64,000 nucleotides of DNA from Curtobacterium sp. TC1 (GTDB taxonomy: Bacteria > Actinomycetota > Actinomycetes > Actinomycetales > Microbacteriaceae): contig NZ_CP081964.1 in the NCBI RefSeq assembly GCF_019844075.1, forward strand, positions 1,240,001 to 1,304,000, given 5' to 3'. The notes under the pieces are model-generated. The model had not been told where the DNA came from. It was given only the letters and a program-made list of their open reading frames with translations, and did not search any database. Shown here in pieces: positions 52,294-59,518 of the stretch (its first letter is position 1; each line of letters starts with the position of its first letter). A program made the translations under genes and the position numbers.

Positions 52294-52336
52294 GGAGGCC
52301 CGGTGCACGTCCGTCACGGACGCGCACCGGGCCTCC
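52294..52336. terminator. bidirectional hairpin with stop codon in the loop
   Basis: A 13-bp stem (52294-52306 with 52324-52336) continues, after one A-C mismatch, into a 6-bp stem (52308-52313 with 52317-52322). The 3-nt loop 52314-52316 is the stop codon of the convergent ABC ATPase gene. Confidence 0.8.
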
Positions 52337-54026
52337 GGTCACGTCCAGGGCCGTGGCCGGCGGCGAGCCGCTCGGCGGCCTGTAGCAGGTGCGCGGTCAC
52401 CGGGTGTGCCGGGCGCGCGAACACCGTCGCGGCGGGGCCGTGCTCGACGACCGCGCCACGGTGCACGACCAGTAGGTCGTGGGCCATCCGGCGTACCGCC
52501 CGGAGGTCGTGCGACACGAACACCATCGCCACGCCGGTGTCGTCGCGGAGCCGTTCGAGCAGGGTCAGCACGGCGTCCTGCACGGTGGCGTCGAGGGCGG
52601 TCACCGGCTCGTCGAGGACGATCACCTCGGGGTCGGTCGCCAGCGCGCGGGCGATCGCCAGGCGCTGCCGTTGCCCGCCGGACAGCGTGCGCGGGGAGCG
52701 CGGTCGGAGCGCCGGGTCGAGGTCGACCTGCCGCAGGGCTGCGTCCACCCGGGCGGCGAGCGGACCCTGGGCACGTCGAGCGTCGCCCCTCGAGAACGCG
52801 TCGGCGAGGACCCGCTCGACCGACCACCGCTCGTCGAAGGTGGCACCGGGGTCCTGCACCACGGCCGACACCCGGTGTCGTCGGGGGCGTCGGTCGTGCT
52901 CGGGGAGCGGCACCCACGGTTCGCCGTCGAGTGCGACGGTGCCGGCGTCGGGCGTCTCGAGCCCGAGCAGCACGCGCGCGAGGGTCGTCTTGCCCGACCC
53001 CGAGGCACCGATCACCCCGAGCACCCGCCCGCGGTCGAGTCCGAACGACACGTCGTCGACCGCGCGGACGCCACCGAAGTCGCGCGCGAGGCCCTCGGCG
53101 ACGAGCACGCCCCTCGCACCGTGCGAGGTCGCGCGCTGGGTGCCGCGGTCGCCGATCGGCGCACGGTGAGTAGACGTGCGCTCGGTGCGGGGTTGCCCGC
53201 TCGGTGCGCCGTCAGAGGCCTGCACGGAGCCATCAACCTCGCACCGGTCGACCAGATCGGCACCGTGCGCCGCGCGCACCAGGGCCTGCGTCGCTGCGTG
53301 CTCGGGCGCGGCGAACACCGAGGCGACCGGACCCTGCTCGACGATCCGCCCCTCGTGCATGACGGCCACGCGGTCGGCCCACCCCGCGACGAGCCCGAGG
53401 TCGTGCGTGATCACGAGCAGCCCCGCCCCGCGCTGCTGCGCCGCCCGCAGTTGTTCCATCACGGTGACCGCGACCCCGGCGTCCAGTGCGGTCGTGGGCT
53501 CGTCGGCTACCACGAGCGCGGGCGACCCGATGGTGGCCGCGGCGATGAGGGCCCGCTGCCGCATGCCGCCCGACAGTGTGCCGGCGAGTCGGCCGTCGGT
53601 CGCGATGTCCGGATCGAGGCCGACCGCTCGCAGGGCATCGCGCACGGCGTCCACGCGCTCGGCCGCACCCATCTCGGTGTGCAGGCGGAGGCTGTCGGCG
53701 ACCTCGCGCCCGACCGGTCGCAGCGGGTCCAACGCACCCAGGGCCTCCTGGCCGACGTAGCCGACCCGCGACCCGCGCACCTGGCGCCACCGCCGGTCGG
53801 AGAACGCCCGGACGTCGAGACCGGCGACGGTGAAGGCGTCGGCGCGGACGGCGGAGCCGGGCGCGGACAGGCCGAGCGCGGCGCGCGCGGTGACGGTCTT
53901 GCCGGAGCCGGACGCGCCGACCAGTGCGACGCACTCGCCGACGTCCACCCGCAGGGCGACGTCGTGCACGATCGGCGTGCCCGCGATGGCGACGTGCAGC
54001 CCCTGGACCTCGAGGACGGTGGTCAT
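52314..54026 (-). CDS. fused oligopeptide-type ABC ATPase (DppD-DppF), 570 aa
   Basis: Two nucleotide-binding domains: Walker A G-A-S-G-S-G-K-T in each (about residues 36 and 338), signatures L-S-G-G-M-R-Q-R and L-S-G-G-Q-R-Q-R, Walker B L-V-V-A-D-E-P-T and V-I-V-L-D-E-P-V. The interdomain linker (about residues 262-310) is disordered, rich in Arg/Thr/Gly, and its DNA is made of GCACCG-type repeats. Last gene of the operon 57551-52314, overlapping the permease gene by 4 bp. Substrate unknown (peptide, nickel or opine are typical for the family). Confidence 0.92.
   Translation of the reverse strand: MTTVLEVQGLHVAIAGTPIVHDVALRVDVGECVALVGASGSGKTVTARAALGLSAPGSAVRADAFTVAGLDVRAFSDRRWRQVRGSRVGYVGQEALGALDPLRPVGREVADSLRLHTEMGAAERVDAVRDALRAVGLDPDIATDGRLAGTLSGGMRQRALIAAATIGSPALVVADEPTTALDAGVAVTVMEQLRAAQQRGAGLLVITHDLGLVAGWADRVAVMHEGRIVEQGPVASVFAAPEHAATQALVRAAHGADLVDRCEVDGSVQASDGAPSGQPRTERTSTHRAPIGDRGTQRATSHGARGVLVAEGLARDFGGVRAVDDVSFGLDRGRVLGVIGASGSGKTTLARVLLGLETPDAGTVALDGEPWVPLPEHDRRPRRHRVSAVVQDPGATFDERWSVERVLADAFSRGDARRAQGPLAARVDAALRQVDLDPALRPRSPRTLSGGQRQRLAIARALATDPEVIVLDEPVTALDATVQDAVLTLLERLRDDTGVAMVFVSHDLRAVRRMAHDLLVVHRGAVVEHGPAATVFARPAHPVTAHLLQAAERLAAGHGPGRDRRPGARP
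53112..53260. repeat. dispersed GCACCG-type repeat cluster inside an ABC ATPase linker, locus C
   Basis: Starts with CCTCGCACCGTGCGAGG (53112-53128), identical to 34868-34884, followed by GCACGGTG, CTCGGTGCGG, GCTCGGTGCG, GCACGGAG, CCTCGCACCGG and GCACCGTGCG. It encodes the loose linker of the fused ATPase, so the elements appear to be tolerated within a gene. Confidence 0.65.
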
Positions 54027-54922
54027 CGGACGACTCCTGTTCGGCGGATCGCGCGACCGAGCACGGTGACGGCGGTCGCGAGCACCACGATGGCGAGTCC
54101 GGGGAAGGTGCTCATCCACGGCGCGGTCTGCAGGTAGGTCCGGCCGTCGGCGAGCATCGCGCCCCACTCCGGAGCCGGGGGCGGTGTGCCGACGCCGAGG
54201 TAGCTCAGTGCCGAGGCCCAGACGATCGCCTGACCGACGCCGAGCGTGGCGACGGCGACGACGGGCCAGAGTGCGGTGGGCAGGACGTGCCGGACCACGA
54301 TGCGGACGGGGGAGCGGCCCTGCAGCACGGCCGTCTCGACCACCTGCGACGACCGGGCGGCACGGACGAGCCCACGGACGATGCGGGCGTAGCCGGGGGC
54401 GGTGGCGAAGCCGACGGCGAGCACGGCGGGGACCGGGCCGGGTCCGGTGACGGCGATGACCACCAGGGCGACGAGCAGCAGCGGCAGGGCGAACGCCACC
54501 TCGGTCACGCGGCCGATCACGGCGTCGAGCAGGCGGCCGAGCCGTCCCGCCCCGGCACCGAGCCCGGCGACGACGCCGAGCAGGACGCCCGCTCCGCCCC
54601 CGATCAGGGTCGCGGCGACGCCCACGACGAGCGATGCGCGGGTCCCCGCGACCACCCGTGCCAGGACGTCGCGACCGGACTCGTCGGTGCCGAACGGGTG
54701 CGCGCCGCTCGGGGCGGTCAGGGCGTCCGTGGGGTGCACCGCGAGCGGGTCGCCGCCGCCGAGCAGCGCCGGCCAGGCGGCCGCCACGACGGCGACGAGG
54801 ACGACCACCGCCGCGGCGGTGCCGCCGACGCCGAGCGTCCCCCCACGGACGCGCTCGGTGCCGGCGGCGGTCTGGTGGCCGGGCGCTTCGGTCTGGAGGC
54901 CCGGGTCGGCGATCCCGCTCAC
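54023..54922 (-). CDS. oligopeptide-type ABC permease, DppC type, 299 aa
   Basis: DppC features H-P-F-G-T-D-E-S-G-R-D-V, then G-x-R-A-S-L-V-V-G-V, about six membrane segments, the E-x-A loop and S-Y-L-G-V-G-T-P-P-P-A-P-E-W-G. The GTG start at 54922 overlaps the DppB-type gene by 4 bp. Confidence 0.92.
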   Translation of the reverse strand: MSGIADPGLQTEAPGHQTAAGTERVRGGTLGVGGTAAAVVVLVAVVAAAWPALLGGGDPLAVHPTDALTAPSGAHPFGTDESGRDVLARVVAGTRASLVVGVAATLIGGGAGVLLGVVAGLGAGAGRLGRLLDAVIGRVTEVAFALPLLLVALVVIAVTGPGPVPAVLAVGFATAPGYARIVRGLVRAARSSQVVETAVLQGRSPVRIVVRHVLPTALWPVVAVATLGVGQAIVWASALSYLGVGTPPPAPEWGAMLADGRTYLQTAPWMSTFPGLAIVVLATAVTVLGRAIRRTGVVR

Positions 54923-55926
54923 CGCGCGTCCGCCGGTCGGCCGGGTCCACGGCGTCGCGCGGTGCCGCCGCGTGCGCCGCTGTTCCGCGCACCGCTGCCC
55001 GCCGACGTGCGCGGGTCGACGACGCGCTCGACCAGGTCGGCGACGGCCAGCACCACGACGTACGCGGCTGCGGACACCAGCGCGATCCCGGCGACGAGCG
55101 GCATGTCCCGCTGCGTGACGGCGGTCACGAGGGCGCGGCCGATGCCGGACAGGGCGAAGACGGACTCGACGACCACGGCTCCGGACACGAGCGAACCGAA
55201 GGCCCAGGCGGACAGGGCGATCCCGGGCAGCGCCGCGTGGCGGAGCAGGTGCCGGGAGAACAGCCCGAGGCGGGTCTCGCCACGGCCACGGGCGGCGAGC
55301 GCGAAGGCGGAGCGTTGCGCGTCGACGACCCCGTCGCGGACGGTCTCGGCCAGGTACCCGGCGACCGGGACGGCCACCGTCAGCACCGGGAGCACCCAGC
55401 CCCGCACCGTGCCGTCGCTCACCGCGGGCACCCAGCCGAGGGCGCTCGCGAACACCACGATGAGCACGCTGCCGAGCCAGAAGTGCGGCATCACGCTCGC
55501 GGTGACACTCAGCGCGCTCGTCAGTCCGGCCGCGAACCGGCCGCGCTGCGTCGACCACCAGGCCGCGACGATCGCCAGGACCCACGCGACGACGAGCCCG
55601 GCCACCGCCAGGGTCAGCGTGACCGGGAGCTGCTGGCCGAGCAGGGTGGAGACGGGGGTGCGGAAGGCGTAGGAGTCACCGAGCTGCAGGGTGGCGAGGC
55701 GACCGAGGAACACCGCGTACTGCGCGAGCACGGGCTGGTCGAGGCCGTACTCGTGGCGGACCTGGGCGACGGCCTCGGCGGAGGCCTGCGAACCCGGACC
55801 CCCGAGGATCGCGAGTGCGGGGTCGCCGGGGATCAGCCGGATCGCGACGAAGACGATCGTCGCGACGGCCCAGAGCACACCGATGCCCCCGGCGAGCCGC
55901 CGGACGGCCCACCAGACCCATCGCAT
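54919..55926 (-). CDS. oligopeptide-type ABC permease, DppB type, 335 aa
   Basis: N-terminal membrane segment W-A-V-A-T-I-V-F-V-A-I-R-L-I-P-G-D-P, six membrane segments in all, and the EAA-like loop A-F-A-L-A-A-R-G-R-G. The C-terminal 30 residues are a Gly/Ala/Arg-rich tail not usual in the family. Starts 5 bases after the receptor gene. Confidence 0.92.
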   Translation of the reverse strand: MRWVWWAVRRLAGGIGVLWAVATIVFVAIRLIPGDPALAILGGPGSQASAEAVAQVRHEYGLDQPVLAQYAVFLGRLATLQLGDSYAFRTPVSTLLGQQLPVTLTLAVAGLVVAWVLAIVAAWWSTQRGRFAAGLTSALSVTASVMPHFWLGSVLIVVFASALGWVPAVSDGTVRGWVLPVLTVAVPVAGYLAETVRDGVVDAQRSAFALAARGRGETRLGLFSRHLLRHAALPGIALSAWAFGSLVSGAVVVESVFALSGIGRALVTAVTQRDMPLVAGIALVSAAAYVVVLAVADLVERVVDPRTSAGSGARNSGARGGTARRRGPGRPADAR

Positions 55927-55931
55927 CCGTG

Positions 55932-57551
55932 TCAGCGGTCGATCCAGGCGGTGCCGAACCAGGGCGTCGAGACGGAGGTCGTCTGGATGCCGTGCACGGC
56001 CGAGCGCACCAGGAAGTGGTTCTGCTGGTCGTACAGGGGGAGCACGGTGTCGCTCGCGAGGATCGCCTTCTGGGCCTGCTCGTAGAGGTCGGCGCGCTCG
56101 TCGGCGTCCGAGGTGCGGGCCGCCTGCTCGAGCAGGGTGTCGAGTGCGGGGTCGTCGAGCTGGGCCAGGTTCGCGAAGTAGCCGGACGGTGCGGGTTCGA
56201 TGCTCGCGCTGTCGTACAGGATGCGCAGGACGTCGGGGCCGACCTTCGTGTACGGGGCGCTGACCACGTCGTACTCGTTCGCCGCGAGGGCCGCGTACCA
56301 GCTGGACAGGTCGAGCTCGTCCAGCACGACCTTGAACCCGACGGCCTTCTCGGACGCCTGGATCTGCTGGAACAGGCTGCGCTCGGCCGGCACCGACTGG
56401 TTCGTCGACACCGGGAACGTCACGGTGAGCTGCTGGCCGTCCTTCTGCCGGATGCCGTCCGACCCGACCTTCCAGCCGGCGTCGTCGAGCAGCTGCTTCG
56501 CCGTGGTGGGGGAGTAGTCGAACCGGCTCTTCTCCGAGTACGCCAGGGGCTCGGCGCTCGAGAGCACCGAGTACGAGCGCTTCGCGGTACCGAGGAACAG
56601 CGACTGCAGGCCCGGGTCGATCTCCGCGCCGGCGATGAACGCCTGGCGCACGGCCTCGTCGCGGAACACCCCGTGGCCGGAGTTCAGTTCGAGCCGGTTC
56701 GAGGCGCCGGGGCGCGGGGCGTCGAGGTCGCGGATCGCGCCCTTCGCCGACGCGGCCTTGAGCTGGTCGGGCTGCGCGTTGTCGATCACGTCGACCTGGC
56801 CGGACTGCAGCGCGGCGTAGCGCGAGGTCGAGTCGGGCAGGAACCGCCACGTGATGCCGGACAGGCGCGGCTTCGTCTTCCCCCAGTAGTCGGTGTTCTT
56901 CGTCAGGGTGACGCGGTCGCCGTGCTTCCAGCCGGTCACTTCGAAGGGCCCGGTGCCGACGGGGGACTCGCAGTTCGTCGCCTGCTTGCGCTCGAGCGCC
57001 TTCGGGGACTCCATGCCGACCCAGGGCTGCGAGAACGACTCGAGCAGCGCGCTGTCCGGACGGCTCAGCGAGAGCGTCACGGTGTGGTCGTCGGTGGCCG
57101 TCGCCTTCGTGATCGACTGCAGCGCCAGGTAGCCGGTGCTCGACGCGGTGGCCGGGTCCTGCACGTGCTCGATGTTCGCCACGACGGCGGCGGCGTCGAA
57201 CGGGGTGCCGTCGGTGAAGGTGACGTCGTCGCGCAGCGTGAAGGTGAGGGTCTTGCCGTCGTCGCTCGTGGTCCACTTCGTCGCGAGCTCGGGCGTCGGC
57301 TCGCCGTCCTCCAGCCCGACGAGCTCCTCGATGTACTGCGTCGCCAGGAGCGCCTGCGGGTAGTTGCCGCCGACGTGCGGGTCGAGGCAGGTGGGTTCGG
57401 CATCGCCGGACGCGTACGTCAGGGTCCCGCCGCTCACCGGCTTGCTGCTCGTGGTGCCCGTCCCCGCGCCGCTGCAGGCGGCGAGGACGAGGACGACGGC
57501 GGTGGCGCTCGCGACGGCGGCGACGGTTTTCTGTACTGAGTCCAAGATCAT
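55932..57551 (-). CDS. oligopeptide-type ABC substrate-binding lipoprotein, 539 aa
   Basis: Signal peptide and lipobox V-L-A-A-C with Cys26; SBP family 5 pattern (E-P-T-C-L-D-P-H-V, W-T-T-S-D-D-G-K-T-L-T-F-T-L-R, V-G-T-G-P-F). First gene of the operon. TAGACT (57566-57561, minus strand) lies 9 nt before the ATG. Only 32 bases separate it from the divergent tetR gene, which probably controls it. No hydrolase genes accompany this importer, unlike the one at 11998. Confidence 0.92.
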   Translation of the reverse strand: MILDSVQKTVAAVASATAVVLVLAACSGAGTGTTSSKPVSGGTLTYASGDAEPTCLDPHVGGNYPQALLATQYIEELVGLEDGEPTPELATKWTTSDDGKTLTFTLRDDVTFTDGTPFDAAAVVANIEHVQDPATASSTGYLALQSITKATATDDHTVTLSLSRPDSALLESFSQPWVGMESPKALERKQATNCESPVGTGPFEVTGWKHGDRVTLTKNTDYWGKTKPRLSGITWRFLPDSTSRYAALQSGQVDVIDNAQPDQLKAASAKGAIRDLDAPRPGASNRLELNSGHGVFRDEAVRQAFIAGAEIDPGLQSLFLGTAKRSYSVLSSAEPLAYSEKSRFDYSPTTAKQLLDDAGWKVGSDGIRQKDGQQLTVTFPVSTNQSVPAERSLFQQIQASEKAVGFKVVLDELDLSSWYAALAANEYDVVSAPYTKVGPDVLRILYDSASIEPAPSGYFANLAQLDDPALDTLLEQAARTSDADERADLYEQAQKAILASDTVLPLYDQQNHFLVRSAVHGIQTTSVSTPWFGTAWIDR

Positions 57552-57583
57552 GGCTGGACGAGTCTAGCGGTTTACTGGGGCCC
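57552..57583. promoter_or_regulatory. compact divergent promoter, ABC receptor / tetR
   Basis: In 32 bases both genes have a -10: TAGACT on the minus strand (57566-57561, 9 nt from the ATG) and TTTACT on the plus strand (57571-57576, 7 nt from the ATG). A regulator bound here would block both. Confidence 0.5.
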
Positions 57584-58183
57584 ATGGACGAACCGATCCG
57601 CCGCGGTGGGCGGCCCCGACGCTCGAGCGCCGAGGTCCTCGCGGACGCCGCAGCCGAGCTGTTCCTCGAGCAGGGGTACGGACGCACCACGGTCGACCAG
57701 ATCGCCGTGCGGGCCGGGGTCAGCCGAGCGACGTTCTTCAACTACTTCACGGCGAAGTCCGACGTCATGTGGCTCGAGCTCGACGCCGCGGTGGCGGGGC
57801 TGCCCGGGTACCTGGCGTCCTCGACCGAGGCGAGTGCGGTGCGTGCGGTGGAGCAGGCCCTGCTCGCCGCGGCCCGGGCCCACGACCCCGAGCGGGTGCC
57901 GTGGGCGGTCGCGCAGGCCGAGGTGATGGGCATCGGATCCGAGCTCGTCGCCGGCGTCGCCGTCCGGGTGATGGCGCAGCACGGGGCCGTCGCCGCCTTC
58001 GTGGCGGGGCGCACGGGGGAGCAGCCGGGGTCGCTCTGGCCGCAGACCGTGTCGGGCGCGATGCTCGGTGCCGCCGCGGCGGCGTTCTGGGTGTGGGTCG
58101 CCGACGGGGTGGCGCGCCGGCCGCTCGTCGAGTACGTCGCCGCAGCGCTGACGCCGGTGGTCGCGGGCCTCGACGCGGGCTGA
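57584..58183 (+). CDS. TetR-family regulator, 199 aa
   Basis: Helix-turn-helix: A-A-E-L-F-L-E-Q-G-Y-G-R-T-T-V-D-Q-I-A-V-R-A, split over two helices, and V-S-R-A-T-F-F-N-Y-F recognition helix. The C-terminal domain is Ala-rich with two possible hydrophobic helices. It stands divergent from the ABC operon and likely regulates it. The stop codon falls inside a 10-bp tandem repeat. Confidence 0.92.
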   Translation: MDEPIRRGGRPRRSSAEVLADAAAELFLEQGYGRTTVDQIAVRAGVSRATFFNYFTAKSDVMWLELDAAVAGLPGYLASSTEASAVRAVEQALLAAARAHDPERVPWAVAQAEVMGIGSELVAGVAVRVMAQHGAVAAFVAGRTGEQPGSLWPQTVSGAMLGAAAAAFWVWVADGVARRPLVEYVAAALTPVVAGLDAG

Positions 58184-58227
58184 CGCGGGCTGACGCGGGC
58201 TGACGCGGGCTGACGCGGGCTGACGCG
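58172..58227. repeat. 10-bp tandem repeat at the end of tetR
   Basis: GACGCGGGCT is repeated five times from 58172 to 58221, with a partial sixth copy. The tetR stop (TGA 58181-58183) spans the first unit boundary, so unit number changes cannot lengthen the protein. Confidence 0.95.
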
Positions 58228-58234
58228 CGGACGC

Positions 58235-59269
58235 TCACTCCGTGCGCAGGGTCCCCGCACCACCGGACGCCACGTCCTCCACGGTGCCGTCCCGCACGAC
58301 CTCGGGCACGTCGTCGTCGGTCGGCACCAGGGAGTCGTCACCCGGGTAGCTCAGGGTGAGGACGGCCTCCTCGATGTAGGGGCTGTCCTCGAGCGACTTC
58401 TCGACGTCGCGCAACCGCACCGCGACGTGCTCCTCGTTCTCGTTGCCCGTCAGGTCGACGGCGGCGACGAGGTACACCCGTGACGGTCCGACGAACTCCA
58501 GGTGCAGGTAGGTGACGCGTTCGACCTGCGAGCGGCCGAGCAGCTCGACGAGCACGGCGTTCTCGAGCTCCGGCGACGTGCTCTCGCCGAGCAGGAAGCG
58601 GCGGTTGCGGTCGATGAGGACGATCGCCACGACCCCGAGCAGCACGCCGATCGCGATGGACCCGATCGCGTCGAAGACCGCCAGGCCGGTGACCTGGTGC
58701 AGGAACACCCCGAGGAACGCGACGACGAGGCCGATGAGCGCGGCGGCGTCCTCGGCGAACACGGCTCGCAGCGTCGGGTTCGAGGACTGCAGCACGTGGC
58801 GCAGCACCGGCACCTTGCGCTTCGTCGCGGCACCGTGCGCCTGGCGGTACGCCTGCAGGAAGCTCGTGCCCTCGAGGCAGAACGACAGCGCCAGCACGAT
58901 GTAGTTGAGCAGGACGTCCTCGGCCGGGCCGGTGTCCCCGAGCTCCGAGATGCCGTGGTAGATCGACACGATGGCGCCGGCGGTGAACAGGCCGAACGCG
59001 GCGAACATCGACCAGATGTACGTCTCGCGCCCGTAGCCGAGGGGGTGTGCGGTGTCGCGCTTCCGCGCGCCCCGTCGTTCGGCGACGAGCAGGAAGACCT
59101 CGTTGCCGGTGTCCGCCCACGAGTGCGCCGCCTCGGCGACCATCGATGCCGAACCCGAGACGAGCGACGCGATGGTCTTCGCGAGCGCCACGAGCAGGTT
59201 CGCGCCGAAGGCGATGATGACGGTGAGGGAGGACTCCGGGCGTTCGCCGGGGGCAGAGTCGTCGGGCAT
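58235..59269 (-). CDS. cation diffusion facilitator family transporter, 344 aa
   Basis: Membrane transporter exporting divalent metal ions (Zn, Co, Fe or Mn) against protons. Six membrane segments; H-S-W-A-D-T-G-N matches the HxxxD site of TM2, whereas TM5 reads F-A-E-D-A-A-A-L, closer to the SLC30A9-like branch than to the classical H/DxxxD. The C-terminal cytoplasmic domain has the CDF beta-alpha-beta fold followed by an acidic tail. GGAGGG abuts the ATG. Divergent from ileS. Confidence 0.88.
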   Translation of the reverse strand: MPDDSAPGERPESSLTVIIAFGANLLVALAKTIASLVSGSASMVAEAAHSWADTGNEVFLLVAERRGARKRDTAHPLGYGRETYIWSMFAAFGLFTAGAIVSIYHGISELGDTGPAEDVLLNYIVLALSFCLEGTSFLQAYRQAHGAATKRKVPVLRHVLQSSNPTLRAVFAEDAAALIGLVVAFLGVFLHQVTGLAVFDAIGSIAIGVLLGVVAIVLIDRNRRFLLGESTSPELENAVLVELLGRSQVERVTYLHLEFVGPSRVYLVAAVDLTGNENEEHVAVRLRDVEKSLEDSPYIEEAVLTLSYPGDDSLVPTDDDVPEVVRDGTVEDVASGGAGTLRTE

Positions 59270-59292
59270 CCCTCCAGCATGCTCCCGTCCGC

Positions 59293-59298
59293 TAAACT
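59293..59298 (+). promoter_or_regulatory. -10 box of ileS
   Basis: TAAACT, giving a transcript start near 59305 and a leader of about 215 nt that holds the T-box. Confidence 0.55.
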
Positions 59299-59304
59299 CG
59301 TGTC

Positions 59305-59517
59305 ACACGAGCGTCGATCCGGCCATCACCGGGGAGCTCCCGGAAGAACGCGGTCCGCGCGAGCGGCTCGTCAGTAGAACCGGGCGGACCGGGCCGCGCC
59401 GAACCCGAACACGAGCGGTCGTGACGCGCCGAACAGCGCGCCACGGCAAGCGAGGTGGTACCGCGGAGCCCGCTCCGTCCTCGTGGTCCGAGAACCGGCA
59501 ACCCACAGGAGCCCCGC
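59305..59517 (+). promoter_or_regulatory. T-box riboswitch (actinobacterial ileS, translational type)
   Basis: The leader contains GCCATCACCGGGGAGC, in which ATC (59325-59327) is the isoleucine specifier, then GGAAGAACG and AGTAGAA motifs of stem I, and the T-box AGGTGGTACCGCGG (59453-59466). Uncharged tRNA-Ile pairing here should free the AGGAG ribosome site at 59507-59511 from a sequestering stem. No U-rich terminator is seen, which fits translational control as known for actinobacterial ileS. Confidence 0.9.
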
Positions 59518-59518
59518 G

